Assembly: GCF_022678645.1 (NCBI RefSeq)
Contig: NZ_JALBWV010000019.1
Location: 1 to 64,000 of the forward strand
Direction: 5' to 3'
From: Saccharopolyspora soli
GTDB lineage: Bacteria > Actinomycetota > Actinomycetes > Mycobacteriales > Pseudonocardiaceae
Length of the DNA stretch: 64,000 bases
In this document: in pieces, positions 43,802 through 51,956 of the stretch
Layout of the letters: each line of letters opens with the position of its first letter
Position numbering within the stretch: position 1 is the first letter of the stretch
Notes under the pieces: generated by a model
What the model saw: only the letters and a program-made list of their open reading frames with translations
Told to the model about the DNA's origin: nothing
Databases searched by the model: none
Position numbers and translations under genes: made by a program

Positions 43802-45233
43802 CGAGGTACGCCTCCAAACCGGCCCGCCCGCCTTCGCGGCCGAAACCGGACTCCTGGTAGCCGCCGAACGGCGCGGTCGGATCGAACCGGTTGAAGGTGT
43901 TCGCCCACACCACCCCGGCCCGCAGCCGTTGCGCCGCCCACAGGATCCGAGAGCCCTTCTCGGTCCAGATCCCGGCGGACAGGCCGTAGGGGGTGTTGTT
44001 GGCCTTGGCGATGGCCTCCGCCGGGGTGCGGAAGGTGAGCACCGACAGCACCGGCCCGAAGATCTCCTCGCGGGCGATCCGCATCGACTGCTGGACGTCG
44101 GAGAACACCGTGGGTGCGAAGAAGAATCCCCGCTCCGGCAGCGGGCACGGGCTGGTCCAGCGCCGGGCGCCCTCGGCGTCGCCGCTGGCGGCCAGCTCGG
44201 TGATCTTGGCGAGCTGCTCGGCCGAGTTGATCGCGCCGACGTCGGTGTTCTTGTCCAGCGGGTCGCCGACGCGCAGCGTCCGCACCCGGATCCGCAGCTT
44301 TTCCAGCAGCTCGTCGGCGATCGATTCCTGCACCAGCAGCCGCGATCCCGCGCAGCAGACGTGGCCCTGGTTGAAGAAGATCCCGTTCACGATGCCCTCG
44401 ACGGCCTGGTCCAGCGGGGCGTCGTCGAAGACGATGTTCGCGGCCTTGCCGCCCAGTTCCAGCGTCAGCTTCTTGCCCGATCCCGCGACGCTGCGCTGGA
44501 TCTGCTTGCCGACCTCGGTTGATCCGGTGAACGCGACCTTGTCGATGCCGGGGTGCGCGACCAGTGCCGCGCCGATGTCACCGGCCCCCGGCAGGATGTT
44601 GACCACACCCGGTGGGAGCCCGGCCTGTTGGCAGATCTCGGCGAAAACCAGCGCGGTCAGCGGCGTGGTCTCGGCGGGTTTGAGCACCACGGTGTTGCCG
44701 CAGGCCAGCGCGGGGGCGATCTTCCAGGCCAGCATGAGCAGCGGGAAGTTCCACGGGATGACCTGCCCGGCGACCCCGATCGGCCGCGGGTCGGGGCCGT
44801 AGCCCGCGTAGCCGAGCTTGTCGGCCCACCCGGCGTGGTGGAAGAAGTGCGCCGCTGCGGTCGGCACGTCGGCGTCGCGCGATTCCTTGATCGGCTTGCC
44901 GTTGTCCAACGACTCCAGCACCGCGAGTTCGCGGGCGCGTTCCTGGATGAGCCGGGCGATGCGGAACAGGTACTTCGCGCGTTCCCGGCCGGGCATCGTC
45001 GACCAGGTGTCGGCGAAGGCCCGCCGTGCCGCCCGAACTGCGCCGTCCACATCGGACTCCGATGCGCTGGAGACCTCGGCGAGCGGTTCCTCGGTGGCCG
45101 GGTTGATGCTCTTCAGCGGTTCACCGCCGCCGTCGACGAACTCGCCGTCGACGAACATCCGGTAGCTGGGTTTGAGGTTGGCGGCCTCGCGCGATTCGGG
45201 GGCGGGTGCGTACTCCCACGGGCTTTCGGTCAT
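43794..45233 (-). CDS. Aldehyde dehydrogenase
   Basis: 479-aa NAD(P)-dependent aldehyde dehydrogenase with all key residues: N162 in VIPWNFPLLM, the general base E259 in LELGGKAAN, and the nucleophile C293 in NQGHVCCAGSR. The cofactor motif is AFTGSTEVGK. The long N-terminal extension in the open frame is antisense to deoC and not used; ATG 45233 overlaps the deoC stop by one base. The operon deoC-ALDH-ALDH-like suggests that it oxidises the acetaldehyde released by deoC or a related aldehyde; the substrate is inferred from context. Confidence 0.93.
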   Translation of the reverse strand: MTESPWEYAPAPESREAANLKPSYRMFVDGEFVDGGGEPLKSINPATEEPLAEVSSASESDVDGAVRAARRAFADTWSTMPGRERAKYLFRIARLIQERARELAVLESLDNGKPIKESRDADVPTAAAHFFHHAGWADKLGYAGYGPDPRPIGVAGQVIPWNFPLLMLAWKIAPALACGNTVVLKPAETTPLTALVFAEICQQAGLPPGVVNILPGAGDIGAALVAHPGIDKVAFTGSTEVGKQIQRSVAGSGKKLTLELGGKAANIVFDDAPLDQAVEGIVNGIFFNQGHVCCAGSRLLVQESIADELLEKLRIRVRTLRVGDPLDKNTDVGAINSAEQLAKITELAASGDAEGARRWTSPCPLPERGFFFAPTVFSDVQQSMRIAREEIFGPVLSVLTFRTPAEAIAKANNTPYGLSAGIWTEKGSRILWAAQRLRAGVVWANTFNRFDPTAPFGGYQESGFGREGGRAGLEAYLDV

Positions 45234-46186
45234 CAGTCCACCGCCACGTAATCGGGGCCGCTGTAGTGGCCGTCGAGCTGGGTGCGCCGCTGCATCAACA
45301 GGTCGTTGAGCAGGCTGGACGCGCCGAAGCGGAACAGCTCCGGGGTCAGCCACTCCGGACCGGCGACCTCGTGCACGGCCACCAGGTAGCGGATGGCGTC
45401 CTTGGTGTTGCGGATGCCACCAGCGGGTTTGACGCCGCGGAGTTCGCCGGTGGCGTCCCGCCAATCCCGGACCGCCTGGAGCATCAGGTGCGTCACGGGC
45501 AGCGTGGCCGCGGGAGAGACCTTGCCGGTCGAGGTCTTGATGAAGTCGCCGCCCGCGAGCAGCGCCAACCAGGACGCGCGGCGCACGTTGTCGTAGGTGG
45601 CGAGTTCACCGGTTTCCAGGATGACTTTGAGGTGCGCGTCGCCGCAGGCCGCCTTGACGGCCTGGATCTCCTCGAAGACCTGCCCGTAGCGGCCGGACAG
45701 GAAGGCGCCGCGATCGATCACCATGTCGATCTCGTGGGCCCCAGCTGCCACAGCGAACTCAACGTCGGCGAGCTTCACCGCCAGCGCCGAGCGCCCGGAC
45801 GGGAAGGCTGTGGCCACCGACGCGATCCGGATGTCGGTGCCGTCGAGGTCCTGCACGGCGGTGGCGGCCATGTCGGAGTAGACGCAGACCGCGGCGACCT
45901 GCGGGGTGTCCGGCCGATCCGGGTCGGGGTGGCGGGCTTTGGCGCACAGCGTGCGGACCTTGCCCTCGGTGTCGGCGCCTTCCAGGGTGGTCAGGTCGAT
46001 CATCGAGATCGCGGTGTCGATCGCCCAGCGCTTCGCGTTCTTCTTGATGCTCCGCGTCGCCAGGCCAGCGGCCCGCTGTTCCAACCCGACCTGGTCGACG
46101 CCGGGCAACCCGTGCAGGAACCGGCGCAACGACCGGTCATCCCGCACCGCATCGGCGAGCTCGGACGATATCGGCGACTGTGCCAT
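45233..46186 (-). CDS. deoC: Deoxyribose-phosphate aldolase
   Basis: 317-aa aldolase that splits 2-deoxyribose 5-phosphate into glyceraldehyde 3-phosphate and acetaldehyde. The Schiff-base Lys lies in GGDFIKTSTGK, and GVKPAGGIR carries the second essential Lys. VCVYSDMAATA and EIDMVIDRGAFLSG are also family features. It is longer than the ~220-250-aa short form, with an N-terminal extension typical of actinobacteria. It is the first gene of a three-gene operon with two ALDH-family genes. A leaderless promoter box stands 6 nt before the ATG. Confidence 0.95.
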   Translation of the reverse strand: MAQSPISSELADAVRDDRSLRRFLHGLPGVDQVGLEQRAAGLATRSIKKNAKRWAIDTAISMIDLTTLEGADTEGKVRTLCAKARHPDPDRPDTPQVAAVCVYSDMAATAVQDLDGTDIRIASVATAFPSGRSALAVKLADVEFAVAAGAHEIDMVIDRGAFLSGRYGQVFEEIQAVKAACGDAHLKVILETGELATYDNVRRASWLALLAGGDFIKTSTGKVSPAATLPVTHLMLQAVRDWRDATGELRGVKPAGGIRNTKDAIRYLVAVHEVAGPEWLTPELFRFGASSLLNDLLMQRRTQLDGHYSGPDYVAVD

Positions 46187-46192
46187 GCCCGG

Positions 46193-46198
46193 AGTCTA
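46193..46198 (-). promoter_or_regulatory. -10 element of leaderless deoC promoter
   Basis: On the minus strand TAGACT ends 6 nt before the ATG at 46186, without a ribosome-binding site. Confidence 0.5.
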
Positions 46199-46383
46199 AG
46201 CGCCGAACCCGTGCGGGCGCTCCGGCTGGAGTGATCACGCCAGCGCGGACCAGCCCGTCCTCGTGATCGTTCGGCGAAGCCGGAGTGCCGCGAGTTCGCA
46301 TGCTTCAGGCCGCGTTTTCTCCGGGTGGCGTATCCAGTCCAGCGGTGGGACTGTGGCACGACGTCGGCAATGGGGGCTCACGC

Positions 46384-47307
46384 GTGCATCTCGACCCCGA
46401 ATTGGCAGCGGCTCTGCCCGAACTACCGGATCTGCACATTCATGATCTCGCCGGGGCCCGTGTCCGGATGGGGGAGCTCGCGGCGAGTGCCGCTCTCCCC
46501 TCAGCCGGTGAAGTCAGCGTTGTCGATCAAGCGGTTCCCGGCGCTGACGGCGTCCCCGTTGCGGTCCGGGTGTGCAGGCCGCCCGAGCCCGCTGGTCCGC
46601 TCCCTGCTCTCCTCCTGCTGCACGGCGGCGGATTCGTCATGGGGGGCCTGGAGATGACCACTGCTCAAGCAGTCGGCCTGTGCACCGAGTTGCCCGCGGT
46701 CGTGGTGGCCGTCGGCTACCGGCTGGCTCCCGAACATCCGTATCCAGCTGCGCTGCAGGATGCCGAGGCGGCACTTCGCTGGGTCGCCTCCGAAGCTGAA
46801 GGCGTCGACACCGCACGGATCGGCGTGTACGGCATGAGTGCGGGCGGCGGACTCGCGGCCGCGCTCACCTTGCTCATGCGAGACCGGGGTGGCCCGCAGG
46901 TGTGCTTCCAGTTGCTCGACGCCCCGGAGGTCGACGATCGCCTGGACACCCCCTCGGCACGCACGTTCGACGACACCCCGTTGTGGAATCGTGCCGACGC
47001 GGTGCTGAGCTGGCAGCACTACCTGAGCGGCTGCGAAGGGCCGGTGCCCGCATACGCGGCACCGGCTCGCGCCGACGATCTTTCGGACCTCCCCCCGGCG
47101 TACGTGTCGGTATACGAGAACGACCCGTTGCGGGACGAGGGCCTCGCCTACGCCGCCAGCCTGCTGCGAGCCGGGGTCTCCGTCGAGCTGCACCTGTTCC
47201 CTGGGACGTTTCACCGATCGGCCGTCGTCGCGGGTGCGGCGGTGTCCCGCCGCCAGTCCGCTGAAACCCTCGGCGTGCTCCGCCGCGCCTTGCACCCAGC
47301 CGGGTAG
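46384..47307 (+). CDS. Alpha/beta hydrolase of the hormone-sensitive-lipase (HSL) family
   Basis: 307-aa esterase/lipase-like hydrolase. The HSL oxyanion motif is LLLHGGGFVMGG (about 78-89), the nucleophile elbow is GMSAGGGLAAAL (about 153-164), the acid is in ENDPLRDEG and the His in GTFHRSAV. It lacks a signal peptide, so it is cytosolic. GTG 46384 is chosen since a GGGGG stretch precedes it and the upstream frame overlaps the deoC promoter region. Short-chain esters are the usual substrates; the true one is unknown. It is divergent from deoC. Confidence 0.87.
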   Translation: MHLDPELAAALPELPDLHIHDLAGARVRMGELAASAALPSAGEVSVVDQAVPGADGVPVAVRVCRPPEPAGPLPALLLLHGGGFVMGGLEMTTAQAVGLCTELPAVVVAVGYRLAPEHPYPAALQDAEAALRWVASEAEGVDTARIGVYGMSAGGGLAAALTLLMRDRGGPQVCFQLLDAPEVDDRLDTPSARTFDDTPLWNRADAVLSWQHYLSGCEGPVPAYAAPARADDLSDLPPAYVSVYENDPLRDEGLAYAASLLRAGVSVELHLFPGTFHRSAVVAGAAVSRRQSAETLGVLRRALHPAG

Positions 47308-47350
47308 GCCCGAGCTGGAACGACGCCCTGGGCAAGCCTCGCCGGGGTTT

Positions 47351-47432
47351 TCCATTGTTCAATGTGGACATTCGCACTCGGCTGGGAAAAATCCACAATG
47401 GATGTATGTGTTCGGCTGGGGTAGGCGAATGT
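47351..47432. terminator. Nested dyads between convergent genes
   Basis: TCCATTGT (47351-47358) pairs with ACAATGGA (47395-47402), and ACATTCGC (about 47368-47375) pairs with GCGAATGT (about 47425-47432). TCGGCTGGG is repeated inside. The region lies between the HSL hydrolase gene and the last gene of the unknown operon, which converge, so a shared terminator is likely. Confidence 0.4.
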
Positions 47433-47464
47433 AAAGCCTCCCAACGTACTGACGGGCGCGGGCC

Positions 47465-48649
47465 TCACCTCCGGTGGCCGTTTAGGCGGGCTCGGCGGGT
47501 CGGGGATGGTTGCTGTTGTGTCGCCGGGCGGTCTCCGCGGGTTGGGGTTGCTACGCCGACTGGTTTGTGGCGGTCCCAGGGGAGCAGGTTCTTCGAGCCC
47601 GATCGGTCCGCTACGCGTAGGGATTGGGCCGAGGTGATCCACTCCTCCGCTGGTTCCGCGATTTCCAGGAGCAGGGCTTCGAACTCCGAGCGGGTTGTTT
47701 CCAGGATGTGCGGGGCTGCCAGCCAGCGCAGGACGTTTCGGCCGGTCACGGCCATCCTTTGGCGGGGTGAGGTGACCAGCTGTTCGTCGAAGTAGCGGAT
47801 CAGCACCTCGTCCACCACGTCCCAGGCGTTCGCCGCGCCGAACAGGTCGCGGACGTCGTCGGCGTCGAGGATGTGGAAGCACTCCTCCAACAGCTGCATG
47901 ACCTCCACCCGCAACACGTTCAGGTGGCCGTAGGAGGTGAACTTCAGGTTGTTGCGCAGGTCCAGGCCGCTGCGCCGGACCACGGCCATGCTGCCGAAGG
48001 CCATGTCGTGGGCGCGTTCCCGGATGACGTCGGAAATCCGCTTGTCCCGCCAGAACAGCGCGACCTGGTTGTTGAACTGGATGAACAACCGGTGGAAGTC
48101 GGTGTTCGGCCGCGAGTTCCCCGAGCCCAGTCCGCGTCCGTAGCCGAGCACTCGCCGGTAGGCGCTGATCCGGTCCCGCCTGGTGTAGCGCAGCACGTCG
48201 CGGCGGTCGAACCGGTACAGGCCGAACGCGCCCGGCCCGTCGGAGAGCCGGATCGCGCCGCGCTGGAACAGTTCCTGCATCTTCTGCACGACGCGGAACA
48301 CCCCGATCCGTTCGTGCTGGTACAGGTAGTAGAGGTCGCCGACGGCGATGATGCGCTCCGATGCGACCGTCTCGTCGTAGGACTCGATGCCGTGCGGCAT
48401 CCGGGTCCCGCCGAGGTCGCCGGACGCCTCGCCGCCCAGGCCGACCAGCTGCGCGAGGCCGCCGTCGGCTGGTCGAGGTCGGGTCTGCTCCTCGGTTTCG
48501 ACGGCGAAGAGCATGTCGTCGATCTGCTTCAGGATCGCCTCGCCGACCTGGGGATTGCTGCCCAGCTCGTTCGACAGGTCGCCAGCGACCTGTCTGCGCA
48601 GCGCGGCTACCCGGTCGAAGAGTTCCCGGTACTGCTTTTCGGTGGCCAT
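47465..48649 (-). CDS. Uncharacterised protein, last gene of the six-gene unknown operon
   Basis: 394-aa soluble protein that I do not recognise. The N-terminal ~60 residues are helical (RELFDRVAALRRQVAGDLSN). A middle part (about 90-300) is rich in aromatic and Arg residues (LYYLYQHERIGVFRVVQKMQ, FHRLFIQFNNQVALFWRDKR) and may be all-helical. The C-terminal ~45 residues are Arg/Pro-rich and look disordered. No signal peptide, membrane helix or enzyme motif is seen. The second of two adjacent ATGs is used because GGAGG is then 4 nt away. It follows the 453-aa gene after 30 nt. Confidence 0.78.
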   Translation of the reverse strand: MATEKQYRELFDRVAALRRQVAGDLSNELGSNPQVGEAILKQIDDMLFAVETEEQTRPRPADGGLAQLVGLGGEASGDLGGTRMPHGIESYDETVASERIIAVGDLYYLYQHERIGVFRVVQKMQELFQRGAIRLSDGPGAFGLYRFDRRDVLRYTRRDRISAYRRVLGYGRGLGSGNSRPNTDFHRLFIQFNNQVALFWRDKRISDVIRERAHDMAFGSMAVVRRSGLDLRNNLKFTSYGHLNVLRVEVMQLLEECFHILDADDVRDLFGAANAWDVVDEVLIRYFDEQLVTSPRQRMAVTGRNVLRWLAAPHILETTRSEFEALLLEIAEPAEEWITSAQSLRVADRSGSKNLLPWDRHKPVGVATPTRGDRPATQQQPSPTRRARLNGHRR

Positions 48650-48679
48650 CATTCCTCCGTGCGGGGCGCGGGCGGACCG

Positions 48680-50041
48680 CTATTCCGGCCGCGGGGCGGG
48701 CTTGGGCTCGGGACGCTTGCGCGTGCTGCGCCGCTTGGCCGCGGGGTCGGACGGCGCGGCGACCGGGGCGGCCATCCCGGCGGTTCCCGGCGCGGGCGGC
48801 ACCGGAGGCGGCGGTGTCGGCTCGGGCGGCGCCGGGGGCCCCGACGGGTCGGCTGGCGCCGCACCGTGTCGGATCGGCCGGGCGATGCGCACGATTTCCT
48901 GGAGGTGGTCGTGCAGCTCGTCGATCGCGCGCTGGACGCGGGAGCTGAAGAACCCCGGCGGCAGCGTCGCCCGGTAGTTGCCCGGCACGTCCTGCTGGTC
49001 GTCGGTGCGTTTGGGCAGGTTGCCGACGATCCGCTCCAACCGCTCGGCGACCTGCAGGAACGCGCTGTCCACGCCGTCCTTTCCCGCGGACTCGATCAGC
49101 TTGCCGCCTTCGAAGCAGGCGAAGTCCTGCACCCAGCGCAGCAGCCCGCCCAGCGACATCGAGCCGCCATCGGGATCGGGGATGCGCAGGACCTCGCGGT
49201 CGCCGCGATGGATGCTGACCGAACGAAGCGCCGAAACGAGCTCGTCGGTCTGCACCGCCGCAGCCGAGAGCAGCTGCGACAGCGCCACGACGGTGGGGCC
49301 GAAGAACGGCGACTGCCCGGTCTCCGGGTGCGCGAACGGGTCGATCCGGCTGCGGGCGTCCAGCCAGCCGCGGTACAGCGACAGCACCCAGTCGACGAGC
49401 GTGATGAACGACGTCTGGATGCGTTCCTCTTCGATGGTGTTGACCAGGCCGCCGACCAACCCGAACTCGTCGCGCAGCTGACCGAGGTGCCCGCGCACCT
49501 GGTCGGCGTCCACAGCGGACGACGGATTTCCGAGCAGCAGCAGGAAGAGCTGGTCCACGCGCGGCACCCGCACCAGCGGACTTTCCAGTTCCTTGCGGAT
49601 CTCCTCCAGCCCGTGACGCACCAGGCTGCGGAATCCTTCGCCGTTCTCCGGGTCAGCGCCGGGGCGCAACGGTCGCAGCGAATCCAGCAGCGCGGTCGCG
49701 TCCTTGATGGCGCTGCGCGCACGTGCGGCCAACGACGCCTGCCCGCCGGTGACCGCGCCCAGGTCTGCCTGGATGGCGTAGCCGCGCGGCGTCCAGGTTG
49801 CCTCGGTGTGCCCTTCGACGCGCTTGAGCTCGAAACTCCCGGTCAGCGCGGCGACGAAGCCCTTGGTGTCGCCGTCGCGCCACTTCCACCCGAGCACGTC
49901 GCTGATCGCCTTGTCCGCCAGTCGGCCGGGATGCGCCCACCAGGGTGGGCATGCTGGTTCATGCCGGGTGACCAGCGGATACGCGCTGTCGATGTCTTGC
50001 GCCGGTGGTAGTGCGGCGCCCCGGTCGTCGTTGATGGTCAT
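48680..50041 (-). CDS. Uncharacterised helical protein with Pro-rich basic tail
   Basis: 453-aa soluble protein of unknown function. Residues 1-360 look mainly helical (e.g. SLVRHGLEEIRKELESPLVR, VDQLFLLLLGNPSSAVDADQ, LLRWVQDFACFEGGKLIESA). The last ~90 are Pro/Ala-rich and end in a basic stretch (RRSTRKRPEPKPAPRPE). A Trp-rich N-terminus (PACPPWWAHPGRLADKAI, then VLGWKW) stands out. No catalytic signature was found. Its ATG overlaps the stop of the 47-aa mini-ORF (ATGA), which provides its ribosome-binding site GGAGAGG. Disordered tails occur in several products of this operon. Confidence 0.78.
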   Translation of the reverse strand: MTINDDRGAALPPAQDIDSAYPLVTRHEPACPPWWAHPGRLADKAISDVLGWKWRDGDTKGFVAALTGSFELKRVEGHTEATWTPRGYAIQADLGAVTGGQASLAARARSAIKDATALLDSLRPLRPGADPENGEGFRSLVRHGLEEIRKELESPLVRVPRVDQLFLLLLGNPSSAVDADQVRGHLGQLRDEFGLVGGLVNTIEEERIQTSFITLVDWVLSLYRGWLDARSRIDPFAHPETGQSPFFGPTVVALSQLLSAAAVQTDELVSALRSVSIHRGDREVLRIPDPDGGSMSLGGLLRWVQDFACFEGGKLIESAGKDGVDSAFLQVAERLERIVGNLPKRTDDQQDVPGNYRATLPPGFFSSRVQRAIDELHDHLQEIVRIARPIRHGAAPADPSGPPAPPEPTPPPPVPPAPGTAGMAAPVAAPSDPAAKRRSTRKRPEPKPAPRPE

Positions 50042-50181
50042 CGCTGGTCCGCCTCTCCGCGTTTCACAGTTGTGGTCGCGCCCAGCCGATCTCGGCGTTT
50101 CATGGTTTCTGGTGGCTGGTTTGCGTCACGCTCCCCTGATGTGCGGTTGGGGAGGACTGAAGTTGACACAGGGGGTGTCAT
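50038..50181 (-). CDS. 47-aa mini-ORF, family member B, coupled to both neighbours
   Basis: ATG at 50181 overlaps the stop of the 155-aa gene and its TGA overlaps the start of the 453-aa gene, each by ATGA. The first 28 residues (MTPPVSTSVLPNRTSGERDA, then NQPPETMK) match the 59-aa frame at 30909-31088 almost exactly, and TVKRGEA near the end matches TVNRGEA there, although the two host operons are unrelated. The nucleotide sequences are also similar over ~130 nt. It is either a real small protein family or a mobile spacer that preserves coupling. Confidence 0.55.
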   Translation of the reverse strand: MTPPVSTSVLPNRTSGERDANQPPETMKRRDRLGATTTVKRGEADQR

Positions 50182-50645
50182 CGCCTGCCCTCGCAGTTCC
50201 CGACCCGCACCGCGAGTTCGGCTGCCTCGCGCCAACACCGCAGCATGCTGTTCTCCGTGCTGCGCAACGAGTCCACGCATCCGTCCACACCGGACCGAAT
50301 GCTGCGCGCCCAACCGAGCCACTGCGGGCCGCGACCGTGCACGGCGCGGGTCAGCTCGGCAGCGGCGTGGTGGCACCGGAACTCGTCCTCGATCCGCCGC
50401 TGCATGCGCAGCAAGGCCAGCGCCGTGGTGTGCAGGGCGTCGCCGTCGGGCCGACCGCTGATCGCGCGCAGCGCCGGTTGCAGTTCGGCCGTGCCATCGG
50501 TGACCACCTCGGCGAGCCGGTCGGACATCGCCGGGCTCTCGCCGGTCGGCCGGTCCTCGATCACGCTGATCTCCAGCGCGCGCCACGACGCTGCGAACTG
50601 CCGGAGTTCCCGGGCCAGCACCGGGAGTTCGCCGTGCAGGGTCAC
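50178..50645 (-). CDS. Uncharacterised small helical protein
   Basis: 155-aa protein of unknown function. It is almost wholly helical, with well-spaced Leu, Ala and Arg (TLHGELPVLARELRQFAASW, LLRMQRRIEDEFRCHHAAAE, LRCWREAAELAVRVGN) and resembles a four-helix bundle. There are no membrane segments. The GTG start overlaps the stop of the HExxH gene (GTGA), and its own stop overlaps the mini-ORF, so the whole group is translated as a chain. The longer open frame upstream is out of register with the HExxH gene and is a shadow. Confidence 0.72.
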   Translation of the reverse strand: MTLHGELPVLARELRQFAASWRALEISVIEDRPTGESPAMSDRLAEVVTDGTAELQPALRAISGRPDGDALHTTALALLRMQRRIEDEFRCHHAAAELTRAVHGRGPQWLGWARSIRSGVDGCVDSLRSTENSMLRCWREAAELAVRVGNCEGRR

Positions 50646-51943
50646 CGCGCTCGCCTCCCCAGCTCTTCCATGAAGAACCGCACCAGGCGTTTCGGCGGCG
50701 CCATCCGCTGTTCGAGCGCGTGCCGGACGGCGCCGATGAGGAACCGCTCCGGCACCACACCGGGCGACACGCCGTCGGCAAGGCGCTCGGCGGCTTCCTC
50801 GATCATCCGCTGTTCCTTGGGTTCGAACCGCAGCACTTTCGCCAGGCTGCGGTTTCCCAGCGATGGGAACGAGGTGAAGCACATGGCGTCGACGACGGCC
50901 GGAATCGCCTTGGCGGCGGTCGCCAGCAATGCCTCGGGCGCCGAACGGAGCTTCGGGCGCGGGTAGAGCGCGTGCCAGGCTCGGGCGTATTCCTCTGCGC
51001 GGCGCGGGAATCCCATCCGGTTCAGCAGCTCGATCGACAGCTTCCCGCGCAGGTAGGGCACCGGATGCACCGCTCGCGGGGTGAACCGCAGCGACTCCGC
51101 CGGGGTCCGCCCGATCACATCGAACAACGAACCGACGATCGCCGGGCCGCCGAGCAGCAGCCCGGACAGGTCGGCGTAGCTCTCCCGGTTCCACCGCACC
51201 CAGATCGTCACCACCGACTTCGGCAGACCGGCATCGGTGAGCCGCGCCGCGACTTGCAGCGGGATCGCCCGCGCCAGCCCCAGGTCGTTCTGCAGGTTGT
51301 GGCTGACCTCGTGCAGCACCGCGCCCAGCGTCCACGGGTTCACCAGCCGGTGATAGGGCAGCTGGATCAGCGGGAACGGGTTGAGCCGGTTGCTCAACCG
51401 CCGCAACGGGATGCCGCGCCGCGAGGTCGCCGGGCCGTGGCTGGGTTCCAGGTAACAGAACGGCGGCGGGGTCGGGATGGACCGCCAGCGGCCGATGCCG
51501 AGGTAGGCGTACTGGTAGCAGTCCAGTGCGATCCGGTCGGCGGCCACCAGCCACGGTGCGAACGCGCTCTGCCGTTGGTTGAACAGTTCCAGGTAGAAGT
51601 CCCACAGCCGTTCGGTGTCCCGCACCCAGCGATGCGCCCGCGATTTCGCCTTCAGCACGGCCTGCAACCGGCGCGAATCCGGTTCCGCCGCAGCGGCCTC
51701 CGCTGCTCGGCGTGCAGCGCGGGTGGCTTCGTGCAGCGGTTCCCGCAGGCCGGACATGGTCTCGTTGACCGCTGCCAGGTGTGCCCGGCTGGGCCCGGTG
51801 GCCGGGTCGCCGAACTCCGTCCAGCTGAACGGCCGCAGCGCGACCAGGTGCCGTTCGACGTTGGTCGCCTGGGTACGCACCCAGTTCGCCAACAGCCGTT
51901 CGGCTCCGCGATCCGTTGGCTGGGTCGGCCGGGCGTGCGGCAT
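50642..51943 (-). CDS. Gluzincin-like HExxH protein of unknown function
   Basis: 433-aa soluble protein. The key observation is H211-E-V-S-H215 in AVLHEVSHNLQ, followed about 40 residues later by NRESYADLSG, where E254 and D258 match the ExxxD pattern of gluzincin metallopeptidases. The N-terminal 110 residues are helical and Arg/Ala-rich. YAYLGIGRWRSIPTPPPFCYLE and PFPLIQLPYHRLVNPW form the segment before the zinc site. The family is not one I can name. ATG 51943 lies 13 nt after the stop of the acidic/basic protein; the upstream part of the open frame is antisense-like Arg/Pro-rich sequence. No signal peptide, so a cytosolic protease or maturation factor is possible. Confidence 0.75.
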   Translation of the reverse strand: MPHARPTQPTDRGAERLLANWVRTQATNVERHLVALRPFSWTEFGDPATGPSRAHLAAVNETMSGLREPLHEATRAARRAAEAAAAEPDSRRLQAVLKAKSRAHRWVRDTERLWDFYLELFNQRQSAFAPWLVAADRIALDCYQYAYLGIGRWRSIPTPPPFCYLEPSHGPATSRRGIPLRRLSNRLNPFPLIQLPYHRLVNPWTLGAVLHEVSHNLQNDLGLARAIPLQVAARLTDAGLPKSVVTIWVRWNRESYADLSGLLLGGPAIVGSLFDVIGRTPAESLRFTPRAVHPVPYLRGKLSIELLNRMGFPRRAEEYARAWHALYPRPKLRSAPEALLATAAKAIPAVVDAMCFTSFPSLGNRSLAKVLRFEPKEQRMIEEAAERLADGVSPGVVPERFLIGAVRHALEQRMAPPKRLVRFFMEELGRRAR

Positions 51944-51956
51944 GGCCGACCGCAGC

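Noticed and set aside
50821..50835. GGTTCGAAC resembling a tRNA T-loop
   Set aside because: It lies inside the HExxH gene and there is no acceptor stem or anticodon arm around it. No tRNA was found anywhere in the window.
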